This document shows positions 34,180 to 46,700 of a DNA stretch of 64,000 bases, piece by piece. Every line of letters starts with the position of its first letter. Within the stretch, counting starts at the first letter, position 1. The notes below the pieces were generated by a model. It worked only from the letters and a program-made list of their open reading frames with translations, searched no databases and was not told the origin of the DNA. The position numbers and the translations under genes are program-made. This DNA comes from Mnemiopsis leidyi (lineage: Eukaryota > Ctenophora > Tentaculata > Lobata > Bolinopsidae): positions 24,939-88,938 of the forward strand of contig JH152783.1 in NCBI GenBank assembly GCA_000226015.1. Direction: 5' to 3'.

Positions 34180-34880
34180 CCCCTCGAGCGTAGCGAGTGG
34201 TGTAAATTTTATAATTCACCGAAGCCCCCTGGAAACCCCCTCCCCCTGATGGCATATGTGAACGACCCCTAACCTACTGTCGGGGCCATCACATGCTCTC
34301 ACCAGGGGTGGCAGAAAAGGGGGGCCAAGGGGGCCCGGCCCCCAAAAATTTGGATGGGTGGCCCAAGGTATCATTTGGTGCCCCCAAAATTTTCAATAAC
34401 TTCTAATACCAAATTGCTGTCTGACACATGCAAAATTTCAAAATTTTTCGCCTGCGGCAGGCTGATTAGATTTTATTCAATGATGTTTTGGCAAATACCC
34501 TTTACTCATTCTTATTGTATTCTCCTATTACACTAACAGCTATTCTGAACTGGCCTGAAGATTAAAAGTTATCAGTGGGCCTTTTTCTTACTGTGCGGAA
34601 GCTAGGAAAATTCGCTAAAATTGTGGTTTGAAAATGACAAAGAGGGCCAGGATGCCATGGCCCTCTCAAATATTATAATAATTTGCTCCCCTCCCAATCT
34701 CCCATATCTTGTCAAACATGTACAAGGAAATTGCTTCTAAGCTATCTGACATGTTCAAATTTTCGCCTGCAGCGTGCTTAATGGGCTACAATGTTACTAC
34801 TTTGGCAAACAACCTCCATACATGAACCAACCATGCTACTACTTTGGCAAACAACCTCCACACATGAACCAAAGCTAAAT
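34180..34880. repeat. Dispersed repeat with cgcctgcggcag motif, plus 40-bp tandem duplication
   Basis: Two diverged copies of one repeat (about 34320-34510 and 34620-34830) share ctgacacatg/ctgacatg, aaaatttttcgcctgcggca and ttttggcaaa. A third copy lies in reverse at 44565-44710. The second copy ends in a 40-bp tandem duplication with ctactttggcaaacaacctc (34795-34870). Flanking ggggggcccgg runs are typical of the same element. Confidence 0.65.
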
Positions 34881-35099
34881 GAAGTATATTGCACTGATTG
34901 TAAGAACGTAAAAGGTTACATACTATAAATTAATTCGATAACATATTGTGTACAAATTAATTTTAGAAACACACCTACCTAATTCGTGTTTTTATTATGA
35001 AAAATTTGCCAGGGTCAAGATCTAAGAGTTCCCTGTAGGACTTAAGCTGAAATTTGATATATCTACTACCTAGCGCAGTGTCATTGATAAATTATTGCT

Positions 35100-35545
35100 A
35101 AGCCAACATTGTCGCGGTGATACCCGACTCACGCAGCTAACGGTAGATGGCTATAATCTCGTCAAAGCCAACATTGAACATTGTAGGTTGATAACCTACT
35201 GTCGCGGCCATCACGCGCTGTCACGCATTTCTTGCCTGGCGAAGAAATTTTAGACGCGCATCGCCCGTTGACATTGAACATAGCAGTCATGTTTAGCAGT
35301 CATGTTTATACTTCAGTCATGTTTATACTTCACACTTACTTTGACAAAATTAAAATTATAATCGTCTACCGTTCCACATTCAAACAAAATTAACGTCGCG
35401 TCCAGTGCAGCTTTGAGGTTGACGAGATCCGTCTAACGTTCTATGTTCTAACGAGGAGAGCAGAAAACTGCGAGCCGCGCGCGGGTCGGGTAACACCTCG
35501 ACAACTTTGAGGTGCGAGAGTTGGGTATCACCGCGACAACACTTA
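35100..35545. repeat. MITE-like element with terminal inverted repeats
   Basis: Left end gtcgcggtgatacccgactc (about 35112) and right end gttgggtatcaccgcgacaa (about 35541) are inverted repeats of each other. No transposase inside. The same ends recur at 35690-35880, 36340-36405 and 38213-38285, and in diverged form at 51090-51455, so this is a local family of non-autonomous elements. Confidence 0.65.
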
Positions 35546-35689
35546 TTAATATAATAGTAATACTCAATGACTTTGTCCGACCCTCATCCCGGAGAATAAA
35601 ATTAAATGACGGGAGGGTGCGCGCGCTGCTGTACAAACTAATATGTAATACTAGTGACTTTTTCGTTATATAAATAGATTTTACCTTGC

Positions 35690-35880
35690 ATCGCGTCGCG
35701 GTGATACCCGACTCTCACAGCTCGTAGCTATCTATCCACTATCGTTGAAACGGATTGGCCGGATTTAATCTCGTCAAATATTGCCATATTTTTGACGAGA
35801 TTATATCCGTCTACCGTTCTACAAACGTCTCGTTCAGCTTTAGCTGCGTGAGTCGGGTATCATCACCGCGACAACCATGT
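35690..35880. repeat. Short MITE-like element, same family
   Basis: About 190 bp bounded by gtcgcggtgatacccgactc and its complement gagtcgggtatcatcaccgc. The interior carries the family motif tgacgagattatatccgtct. No coding capacity. Confidence 0.7.
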
Positions 35881-36329
35881 CCATATTTTAAACTCGTAAC
35901 AGATTTGAGATTATCACATTGCATTTGTCAATTTGATTTAATTTTAGCCGTCAGGAGGGTATATTATAAGCGACTCTATGGGGACACAGAAAGCTAAAGT
36001 GAAGTACTGAGAAGTGAGAAAGGGGTCCAGATGCCAGAGTAAGAGTCCGAGGCACCCTAGTCATAGTGGCAGTGCCTCATCACGGATGTTGCTGGTATCC
36101 CCAATCGTTTTTGTATTTCAGTCGATATCTACTCTCGTGTTTGGCCCTTAACCCAAAGGCCAAATTGTCAGCCCTATGATATTTTGTGTCCCGTTGATTT
36201 ATTCTATTCTTGTTAGTGTTACATTTTGTCAAATATGCTTCTTCGATAAAAGTTTCAAATCAACTTCAAGAGACTCAGAGATCCATTTCATGTTGTCTGA
36301 CTTTATTCGACACTCATGAAAAACATCGG

Positions 36330-36410
36330 GAGGGTGCAGGCGTGGACGAGATTATATCTCGTTCAGCTTTGAGCTGCGAGAGTCGGGTATCACCGCCACA
36401 AGGTGGGCGC
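36330..36410. repeat. Solo end of the MITE-like family
   Basis: A gacgagattatatctcg block followed by agctgcgagagtcgggtatc, the right end of the family seen at 35100-35880. Confidence 0.55.
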
Positions 36411-36499
36411 TGTCGTACAACACTTCATGCTATTTACGTTGAGGCCCATTTTCAAATTGAAATTGACTGCAGGCCAGACAACGTTTGGTAACTCTGTGT

Positions 36500-38200
36500 T
36501 GGTGATAGTTTTTCGACTTCGAGTGCAAATTCATGATGAGTCGTGAGTTTAGTTGCGCTATATCCAACCAGACAGAGACAGTTACATACGCATTTTTAAG
36601 AAAAGTATCATAAATATTTACACAAAAGTAATACAATTTTCACCGCAAAATAAAAATCATCAGCTTAATTTAAACAGTCGTTATTCATCATTATAAGCAT
36701 AGAACTATGTACAGAGTTTTTGGTACATGTATATTGTATATTGTATAAATCCTCATCTGTTACAGCGGTAGTTTCAAGTGCGACGTCTCAAATTGTCCGG
36801 AAGGAAGACAGGAAATAAGTTTCGGAAGTTACAGACACTTAACTTAGCAGGCTACACCTCTTGGGGTACCAAGGTGGGGGCATTTAAACCTGAAAATAGT
36901 CAGTTTCAGTGGGTGATTACAAGAAGCATAGGTACTTTCAGTATATCATTAAGTCAGCTACAAAGTTATAAAGTCATTTTGTCATGGTAATCAAGTTTAT
37001 TATTACAGTACTATCAACTATTCAACTATACTGTAGATAAATGTTAAACCTAGAGCGACTGTAAATCATTAAGTTCAGTTATAAAGTAAGTCTAAAGTCG
37101 TAAAATAAATACATTATACATCATGTGTATTGTATGAAGAGATGGCTGATGATTACATTTTACATTCACAAATGGGAATTGTGAAAATGAGCTGCACTTG
37201 AAATACTTGCAGATAGCTTCAATATCAGAATTGTAAACACCAGAATTGAATATTATAAAATTGTAAACTTTACTTTAAATTCTCACAAAATAGAACTGAA
37301 TTTGAAATGCATTTATCACACTCTCAATCGTCGAAAGCGGTCGTCTTTATAAGCACTTTTCATGTATAACGGATAACTACTCCGGCAGATAGGAAGGTAA
37401 GAAAAATGATGGATTTGTTTTCAAGTTCGAGCTTAAGACACCATTGTTAAACAAATCGTTGCGATTTGGCAAATTTTGACAATAATAATATGGAAGGAAA
37501 AATATTTTAGGTTTGCAAGGATGGGCGCTAAGTATTGATTCAGATTAGCGTCCATACTTGAATAAAATCGATTGTTGAATCAACATAATTCAGAAACCAA
37601 AGAAAATTGTTCAACGAATTTGCAAGGACAACAAAGCTGAATGAGTAGCGTTTTTAAGACCGGAAAGTTTAAGGCTTCGAGCGGAAGAGGGTGGGTTAAT
37701 GTGATTAGAACACGAAGGCGAACGGTTGGACAATAAGCTCACTGGGGTAATTTCATTACTTCGTAAATCAGGCCACGTGCACTTGACAGTCTAATGTCGT
37801 GAATTATCCATCGGTTTGACCGATATGTTGTGTTTAACTGAGATTCTGTCAGCACGTTCCTGAATAACGATAAATATTGCAACTCTTTTTTTACTGCTAC
37901 ACTCATTGAAAGTAACAAAGGTGGCGGGACTGCTACTCAGACTGCAGACCAATTGATATCGGCCGAGTTTTGTGCTTGACAAAGAATTCGCCTCTATGCT
38001 CTAGCCAGAGCCACGTGAGGCGAATGATAGGAAACAATCTTTCTTTGCGGTAAAAGTCAGGCAGCAAATTCGCAAAAAGACGGTCAGTCCTGTTTGGTCT
38101 TAATCATGGCTTCACGGACACGTGAGGAGTAGAACTAGAAAAACTAACCTTTACAGTTTAATTGGTGCTGGCTATAGAGGAAAGGGTTGGGTTAGTTTTC
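36500..38200. other. Intergenic DNA, nothing recognised
   Basis: AT-rich DNA between the MITE cluster and the 3' end of the ODAD4-like gene. Frames are short and unconserved. No RNA gene or domain recognised. Confidence 0.5.
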
Positions 38201-38212
38201 AACTGATTTTTT

Positions 38213-38285
38213 GTCACGGTGACACCCGACTCTCGCAGCTCAAAGCTGAACGATAGATGGTGGAAGGATATAATCTTGTCGACTG
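38213..38285. repeat. MITE-like family, partial copy
   Basis: gtcacggtgacacccgactc followed by tcgcagctcaaagctgaacg, the left end of the family at 35100-35880. Confidence 0.6.
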
Positions 38286-38720
38286 ATTTTGGGAATGAAC
38301 AACAATTATCCCTGGCCAGCTTTGCTACGTTTGAAAATAATAAAAAACGTTTTTAACCACGTACAACAGAATATGGCCTTGGATATAATTAAGGTAAACA
38401 GGGAGTGGCAATTAAAGGAAGAGTCGCAAATTTTCGAAATCATGTGACATTGCTTTGCGAGAGTGACTGGTCATATCTTACTTCTCGGACTAGCGGAACT
38501 GGAGTAAGAAAAATAAGCAAAAAAGGCATCCTGATCACGGTATGGAAATGCTCACTTTTGCGACAAAGCCATGCCGGGGCAATAGCTTTGTGCACATGCA
38601 GTCTATACATATAGCTTCACGCCTTCCTGAGAATTAATTCATCCGAAATTATCTTGCCTCAAACGAAGCTTTTATGAGTTTGAATGATGGAACACCTCAG
38701 AATAAATGTTCACCTCAGAA

Positions 38721-38762
38721 TAAATGTTCAAATTCTCGCCATGGCGAGAATTTGAACATTTA
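38721..38762. repeat. Perfect 42-bp palindrome
   Basis: A spacer-less palindrome centred on ccatgg, each arm 21 nt (taaatgttcaaattctcgcca on the left). Just before it, cacctcagaataaatgttca is tandemly duplicated. Such uninterrupted palindromes are normally unstable. Confidence 0.95.
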
Positions 38763-39171
38763 ACAAGTTAGTCAGAAAACTGATATTGGAGAGGTCTATA
38801 TCTTTTAGATCCATCACACCGTGAGTACAAGTACAGTTAATCTCATGGCAAGCAAGCTATAGCAAATCTTGGCTTAAGCCAATATTCGCTGTAATTCAAT
38901 GACGGCGATAAACGGCGATAAACGGCGATAAACGTGATAAATCTATAATGTCAAGAGATTGGTGCACCTAATAACCTGGTGTCCGAGTAAAAAGGAAATT
39001 GGCAACAAACAAAAGATGGGAGGGCGAGGAGAACTAGTAAATTGTGCTGACAACAACACAAACAGAAATACAGCCTGGATGGAATAGCTGCTTCACGTCT
39101 CCACAAATGCTGCAAGCTAATACAATACCCATTACCTACGTTTTCAACTATCATTTAGCTATAAAAGAAGT

Positions 39172-42100
39172 TTAGCTGGAAGGGGCGGCAGGCGTCGCTG
39201 GTTTCGCAGAAACAGGTGTTGCAGGTTTGGCTGCAGCAGGCGTTGCTGATTTGGCCTCAGCAGGCGTTGCTGATTTGGCCGCAGCTGGCGTCGCTGGCTT
39301 AGCTGCAGCAGGCGTCACTGATTTCGCAGCAGGCGTTGCTGGCTTAGCTGCAGCAGGCGTCACTGATTTCGCAGCAGGCGTTGCTGGCTTAGCTGCAACA
39401 GGCGTCGCCGGCTTAGCTGCAGCAGGCGTCGCAGGCTTAGCTGCAACAGGCGTCGCTGGCTTAGCTTCAGCAGGCGTCGCTGGCTTAGCTGCAGCAGGCG
39501 TCGCTGGCTTAGCTTCAGCAGGCGTCGCCGGCTTAGTAGCAGCCGGCGTCGCTGATTTGGCCTCAGCAGGCGTCGCTGGCTTAGCTGCAGCAGGCGTCAC
39601 TGATTTTGTAGCAGGCGTCGCTGGCTTAGCTGCAANGGCGTCGCTGGCTTAGCTTCAGCAGGCGTCGCCGGCTTAGTAGCAGCTGGCGTCGCTGATTTGG
39701 CCTCAGCAGGCGTCGCTGGCTTAGCTGCAGCTGGCGTCACTGATTTTGTAGCAGGTGTCGCTGGCTTAGCTTCAACAGGGGTCGCTGGCTTAGCTGCAAC
39801 TGGCGTTGTTGGCTTGGCCTCAACAGGCGTCTCACTTATAGCAGGAGTGGCAGTAGCTGGTGTCACTGTTTTGGCAGCGGGAGTCGTCGCGCTTTTTGCG
39901 GGCGTTGCAGTTTTTACCTCTTCTGTAGCTGGCGTATCTTCTTGAGGAGTTGGCGCGGGAGGAGTAGAATTCTTCGGAGTTTCCGATGGAACTACTTCTT
40001 TTGGTGTGGCAGGAGGCGTCGCTTCTTTAAGGGTTGCAGGCGGCGTCACTTCTTTTGGTGTTGACGGTGGCGTCGGTTTTCTTGGGGCAGCCGGGGGTGT
40101 CGCCTCTTTAGGCGTCGCTGGGGGCGTTGCTTTTTTTGGAGTAGCAGGAGGTGTAGCTTCTTTAGGTGTCGCTGGGGGCGTTGCTTTTTTTGGGGTAGCA
40201 GGTGGTGTAGCTTCTTTGGGTGGTGGAGTTGGGGATTTTTTAGGCGGGGTAAGAGCCTTGGCGGGGGTTGGCGCTTTTGCAGGCGGCGTAGGTTCTCTCT
40301 CCTCGTGTGTCAGTGCCTCGACTGTCTCTTCTGGCACGATTCCTTTCCGTAGATCTACGAAATGAAAACAGTTTGACATTTAACACTATTGTTGCATGTA
40401 TTTTTCAAGAAAGATTGCATTTCATGTTAAGTCAAAAGAAATATAATGCTTCATTGACGGAGAGATCCTAAAGATGGCCATGGAAGGCACATTATCACTG
40501 AATAGCGTTCACGAAATCGTTTTATCCCAGCAAAGATGTACAATTAGAAATCATAAGTAAATCGTTCAATCATAAAGGTTTAGAATGCAGCAAACACTTG
40601 GTAGGCTGGTAGCAAATCATTAATAACACGTGCACGAAGATTGAAGATATGGTGGTCTCGGAGTGCCACCGGTACGAGCTAAATATGGTGATAGCAAGAC
40701 AAAATAATATACATGATCTACAACAGAACAATAATCAGAGATAGAAAATCATCACGTTTTGTTTTCTGTAGCTGCACACACGCACCGTTTTGAGTTAAAT
40801 GAAAAGATTTAAGAAAAACATTCCAAACATTTCACAAATATGTTCAATAAGAGTGGTAGCAAAAGATTCGCGGCATAAATTGTTCAAATAATATCACAAG
40901 AGCATGCATGTCAATGAAAAAGACAGACTATTCGTTACTTGATTGCATTATCGTAAGTTCATAATTGTTGTTTGATATGGAATTGGTATAAAGCAACACT
41001 CATTAATGCTGATTAAATTGGGAAATTCATTAATCAATTATTCGTTCGCCAATTATTCCACAATCATCACCATCGAAAAACGGTGGACAAACAAAGAAAC
41101 TTACTTTCTGCTATCCTGTAATTCACGTCCTGGATTGCTTTAGAAATGGCATCCTGAACGGCTTTGTCGTCGAGGACCTCGGCGATTTTGAGTGCCCTGT
41201 TGAAACTTTCCAGGGCTTTTTCGTCATGTGATAACTTGACTGAAAAAAGCAATCTTATTCCCAGATATAGTTTACTGTGCAAAATACAACTTAAAATCAG
41301 GGTTTCAGCAATAATGAATATAGTATAGGACCCTTAGATAACTACCTTCCGCCTGGGCGATTAAAACTGAGGAGTTGATCTGCCAATTGTCGTCGTTAGC
41401 CTGTGTCGCAGATTCTAATGACTGTTCCCCATAGGAAGCAGCATCGGAAAATCGGCCGAGTTCGAGGCAGCACCTTCCTAACTCATGGTATAGCCATGCA
41501 GCTTCTAGGACCGTCTTTGGCATAGGTATTCTCTGTTCCCAACTGAGGTGTAAGTGTAAGTTACAGAGCTTGTAGTTATCTGGAACATACCCAGTCAAAC
41601 AAAATTGTTCAACGTCGACTTTTCTAATTATAGGAAACGCCTTGACTTACTATTTCACTGCTTCTGAGTAATCTCCCTTTCGAGCATATGTTCTACCTAT
41701 GTTGTCTAATGCTCTTGCTTTTCCCTCCTCTGATTTACTGAAACAATTTAGGGTGTTAACCTAGTCTGCGGGATAAAGAGCATTAATAAAAAGCCTAACA
41801 TTAAGTATACAATATCAAAAGTCTAAAATAACCAATTCAACGCACATTGAATTACTGATATTAAGGTCCTCCTTGTGTTCTTTGAGAGCGGGATCTAACG
41901 ATCCCATTTCTAAAAGAGCACACCCAATACTTGAGTGCAAGTTAGCGACAAATTCCTTCTTGTTGGGCAGGTTGTCCAGCTGCTTGACTTTTTTGAGACA
42001 CGCCCGAGCGAGTTGTAAACTATCAGACGGTTTTCCATCTGCTAATGCTGAAACGTAAGTAAATGATATTTTCTAAATCAGCAAATTGGTAACATTAGAC

Positions 42101-45100
42101 TTCTGAGGTTGTGATCTGAACATAAATAGCTCTCCACATGGCCATGATTTAATGTTTATGTAGCCATGGTAACATTCAAAAGCTGTGTTTACAGGATACT
42201 AGGTGTTGCCATGGAGATCAGATTATCGCCATAATCAAAATGGCGCGCACGAACCGCGCGCGCAATACGGATTAATAACAATTTTTGTTTTCGAAACAAA
42301 AGTTGCGTTTTTCGAAGACCCTCAAAACTTAAGTTGGCATACTACAGAAGGGTGGTGTGGCCGGTGGTGCTTACAACTCTAAAATTTCTCACGGGATTTT
42401 CAAATCGAGATTCAATATTCATGGATATCAAACTTTTTTAGTTAAAAAAGTATATTCCAAACACTTATCTCATACCTGCATCTATATCGTCGAGATTCCG
42501 TAACACATAGTTTGTTGGATCGCTTCCAATCGTGTGTAGCGGTTAAGGAAGTTAACATTGAAGGAGAAATTTTACAGTAAAAACAGTGTGTTCTATTTCA
42601 TGAGATGATAAGAAGTCAGTAGTGGTATTTTAAGGAAAAGTGAAAACTGAGTATTGACTAGTAGTATATATGACTGTAATAAAGTATTCTTTTCTCCTAC
42701 AAATTTCCACTTATTCTGAATAGTCTTCTAAAATGGGTAAAACTTTGATTGCAAGGACCACGAGTTGTGTTGAAAATTTTTCATCACTATGAAATGGGAG
42801 CGTGTCCCAGAATAGCAAACAAAATAAATATAGTTCAGGGCATTGGTAATAAATCTCGTCAAAATGCCAATGATGTAAAGATAAAACGCAGGTTAACGTT
42901 GACGTAAATGAAATTTATAATGAAAAGAAATGTCGCAAATGATGCTTCGGATTTAAAATCGTGGCTCAGTGATTATGAGTGTAAGTATCACCAATTTCTT
43001 AGGTAACACATGATTGGAGCTAAAAAGTCATGACGGATGCAGTGAGTCCAGAACGATATATGATGGTGTATGATGAAAACTGACAAATTAAATCAGCCTC
43101 TATCTGTTACAACGGAAGTGAGTCCAGAACGATATATGATGGTGTATGATGAAAACTGACAAATTAAATCAGCCTCTATCTGTTACAACGGAAGGTTCCG
43201 TAAGAACCTCGAGTTCTGACGAAGCTAAGGTTTCAAACGTGTACTCCCGTTGCAATTTGCATTTAGCATCAAAAGGATATCCCTTGATCAGTCGGTTTCT
43301 GTTTCCCTGATCGATCCTCTTCTTCTTGCGGGAGTAGAGCGGTTGTTGCTGCCGCCAGAAGTCCAGTCTGGAGTCCAGGTAGTTGATACCGTTAGATACG
43401 AGGTTCTTTATCGTACTGTCTGATTGTTTTGTCGCACCTCCGGATAGAACTTAAGTGTCAGAGTTAGTCATTTGTTGACAGTATGGAAATGTGATTAAGT
43501 TACAATGAAATTTTTCCAAAAATCAAGAATTTCTACAAGAGAATATGTATTTCTTCGCGAGTTTTTTTAAACTTTTATATGATACTCACGAGAATCGTTC
43601 AGCAGTTTTTCCAGATACTCTCTGTCTTCATAAAGTTCTCCGAGCAGCTGAAATGATCGATAATGTTAGAAATACTGAGTGGGATTGTTATGTCATCTAA
43701 AAAGATCAATAACCGAATACATAGTGGTTATTTGCCATAGGAACAAGAATTGCGGCCGCTTTCATTGTGTCAGGCGACCGCTGAAATTCCCGTATCTTGC
43801 CGTCATTAAACCTCGAGGAATGAGGAATCAAAATACGCAACCTCGTACCAGGCGTAATTTCGGTTAGTTGTTCTGCACGTGTAAAATCAGACGCGCGAAT
43901 TCACGCAGCCGTTCGATGCAGCCACGATTGAAAAATTGCATGCGCAAAGCTCAAAGTTTAGACACAATTGCGCGTTCTTTTCATCGTTTATTTCAAATAT
44001 CTTAACTCAGATCTGTATGACGTCGTTATTGTATTGTATGTGATGCCTTCATCATTTATGCATGCTGCGTTGTGTTTATGCTTCTGGCGTGAATTAGTCG
44101 TTAAAAGGATTTGGTCGGAGCTGAGATTAAAATAGTGCCCATATATTTATTTCTCTCTGTCATTCAACAAATTACTCAATAAAACGTAAGTTTGAAAGAA
44201 TTTTGATTGTACTTTACTTTTACTTTTTTGTTTTCCCTGTTTGATCGTACATCTTGTTGTAGTTGTTGCGAGGTAATTATGTATACATTTCATGATGTGG
44301 AATACATTCTGCGGCCTGAGGCAGTTAAAACCTATAATTGTAATCGTATTCATAATTAAGTTTGATAAAGGAGCGTGCGCGCGGACGTGCGCGCGGACGT
44401 ACGGACGGACGCTTTTTGAGCTAATTATCCAAATTTACGCTGTCGATCGCCAACCCTTGTTTTGTACTTTTTGTGCACGTGCACAAAACGTATCAAAACA
44501 ATCTTGCCATTTGGGCCCTTCGGTCCCAAATGGCAAGATACGGGAAAAAATGAACTGAGCTTATCTACCTGCCGCAGTGCCACAGGCGAAAAAATTTGAA
44601 AATTTGGCTTATGTCAGATAGGTAGCTAAAAAGCAAATTTATAATAGAAATTGCTCCCGTCCAAACTTTTGAGGCGGCATGGCCCCCTGTCCCTCCAACC
44701 CTGGTCAATAATCTTAACCTATACAGTTCACAATAAAAAGCAACTAACTTAAAAAACCAACATACCTGTTTAACAGTTTTGTCTCCAGCTAAAGATTTAG
44801 TGTTCTGTTTCTCGTTGTTCAAGTTCGAAGAGAAGGGAGCGCGAGGCTGGGGCTTCTTCCGGGCAGCAGGTTTACCCTTCTTCCCTGATTTCTCATCCAG
44901 GTACTTGTAGAAGTAGGACAGATCTCCTTTGGAGGTTAACTTCACCGTGTTCGGATCTGAAGAGGGGTACTTAGTGGGATTATTATTACCTTTTTTACCG
45001 GCATTATGATTCGTGAACGGTAAAGATCTACAACCGGTAGTGATCAGTTGCAGCTTCCTTACTAGAGAGATTGCACAAAAATGACTCCATAAGATGGAAG

Positions 45101-45836
45101 AATTGTTAGCTTGTTTGTAATTTACTTCTTTAGAAGTCCTCGGATCGACAATTACATAAATGCTCCAGCCATCTGACAAAGTCCCAGTCACTAGTCACTA
45201 ATTATAAGTTCTAGTCAGTCGAATATAACAAAATGAGTCAGTTTTATATGAGTCAGATAAATATAACTAAAGTTTAATATAACAGTCAGTCTAATATAAC
45301 AAGGGAGAACCGCAATATACAACTTACTTCCAATTGAGTTATCAATAGCCTCCCTTGCTTTCTGTATGCCCAATCTAAACTCGTTCAGCTCTGGCCGCAG
45401 TTTGTTCCCCCGATGGTAGTGAACCAGAGCAAACTCAAAGTCTCCCATCGCGTACAGGGCTTCCGCTTTCTGGAACAATCCCTTCGTAAAATCGTTTGTG
45501 TCTTTCAGGCAAGATTCGGCGTCCTTTAAAGCTGAATCAGCGTCGCCCAATTTGAGATGACATTTCGATCTGAAGTAAAATGCTGATTAATCCCGAAATT
45601 AAATAAACTCTTATGAATGATTCTCTTGTCAAACTGTGAACGGAAATGTTATATATCACATTTAATCATTACCTGGCAACAAGACAATTCTTATCATCTG
45701 GCTGTATTTCAAGAGCAATGGAATACGCGTTGATAGCTTTGTGGTAGTCTCCCTGTTTGGCTAGGGCATCTCCCTCGGCCAAGTAGATCGAGAAGGAGCA
45801 TTTGGGCCCTTCTTCTTCTTCTACACTGTACGCCAT
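39172..45836 (-). CDS. ODAD4: Outer dynein arm docking complex subunit 4 (TTC25-like) with expanded tail
   Basis: Eleven exons on the minus strand: 45673-45836 (ATG 45836), 45328-45569, 44766-44956, 43590-43647, 43239-43449, 42476-42522, 41846-42047, 41651-41737, 41346-41542, 41105-41239 and 39172-40354. Phases agree up to the last exon. The protein has an N-terminal TPR block (YLAEGDALAKQGDYHKAI, then GDFEFALVHYHRGNKLRPE, nearly identical to vertebrate TTC25), a linker with QLLGELYEDREYLEKLL and INYLDSRLDFWRQQQP, and a second TPR block (ARALDNIGRTYARKGDY, WLYHELGRCCLELG). TTC25 docks outer dynein arms on ciliary doublet microtubules. The last exon adds about 390 residues of Thr-Pro-Ala-Lys-Glu repeats, making about 900 aa against 672 in human. 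A single n at 39635, with one base too few, breaks the frame inside the repeat. The exon 5 and 7 donors are the least certain. Confidence 0.9.
39180..39830. repeat. 24-bp coding minisatellite of the ODAD4 tail
   Basis: About 25 units of 24 bp (occasionally 21 bp) encode an 8-residue repeat of the type KPATPAEA / KPATPAAA, with KSVTPAA variants. The unknown base at 39635 sits in a unit that is a base short of the expected length, so copy number and frame are unreliable here. Confidence 0.9.
39831..40290. repeat. Pro/Thr-Pro repeat of the ODAD4 tail
   Basis: Upstream part of the same last exon, encoding a different imperfect repeat (PKEATPPAT / PKKATPPAT, 8-9 residues) that grades into the KPATPA array. 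Low-complexity, basic and Pro-rich, hence disordered. Confidence 0.8.
43043..43195. repeat. Tandem duplication of about 77 bp
   Basis: Two identical adjacent copies of the segment starting gtgagtccagaacgatatat and ending tctgttacaacggaag, in ODAD4 intron 5. No n run is nearby, so it may be a real recent duplication. Confidence 0.9.
44500..44536. repeat. Inverted repeat (imperfect 16-bp arms)
   Basis: cttgccatttgggccc and ggtcccaaatggcaag are complementary apart from one position, with a ttc loop. It borders the reverse-oriented copy (44565-44710) of the repeat seen at 34320-34830 and may be its end. Confidence 0.75.
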
Positions 45837-45925
45837 CTAGACTGTGTACAGTAGGCAGGTAAGTTTAAATGTACGTAGTTCTGTGTATTGTGTAACTTAC
45901 ATTGTATACATGAAACTTGGAATCA

Positions 45926-45960
45926 TGTACTATGTACACAAAAGTTGTGTACATAGTACA
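45926..45960. repeat. Perfect 16-bp inverted repeat, 3-nt loop
   Basis: tgtactatgtacacaa and ttgtgtacatagtaca flank aag, about 90 bp upstream of the ODAD4 start codon. On the gene strand this lies in the putative 5' UTR or promoter and could form a stable hairpin. Confidence 0.9.
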
Positions 45961-46700
45961 ATTGTTTTATTGGAATATACTCATGAAACATATTTAGAAT
46001 ACACGAAATAAAGATTCAAAATTTAAGCTAATAAAATCTCAAATCTTAATTCATAGACAAAATCACAGCAATGTTCATAAATTACTACACAAATACAAAA
46101 CAACTACATCATGTACACGAAACATTCTTAATTCTTTCATTCGCAATCAACACATAACATAATGATGTTGCGCAATATTCTCCACTTCCCTCCACAAAAA
46201 TGAGAAGATGGCGCAAACCTTACACATCCGGGAGCTGGAATTTCGTAAATCCAATAAACCTTTCACCAGATATATATTATTATTTCTGATGCACTGTTAC
46301 CGCCCATTTGCAAAGTATTCCACTTTTCCACGCACTGTTAAGATTTAAAATTGCACTGTAGCATGCCAATCTATGCAATAAAACTGCACGTGACCAATAA
46401 AATGTCACGTTGTGAAGGCGATTTTAAACATGCAATAACCGCTGCCATGGAAACTTTCTTGGAATTTCTTTAGATGCATTGTTTTGAAAAGTAAGCTATA
46501 CGTATACAGTGTACAGTTTTCAAAGATACTTTGCCAAGGCAACTGTTGTTGCACTTAGCAAAGTTTAAAAGTGTAAAAGCAGAGGTGCAAACATTTACAA
46601 TTCAGATAGGATCAATAGTATCCGGCTGTATCTGAATCACATACTATTAAAATTTTCTAACCCTAAACACCGAGATCAACAATTAAAAACAGTCCCACTT

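Noticed and set aside
39227-40365. Long plus-strand Gly-Val-Ala frames
   Set aside because: Antisense shadow of the in-frame ODAD4 minisatellite; repeats that are a multiple of three stay open on several frames.
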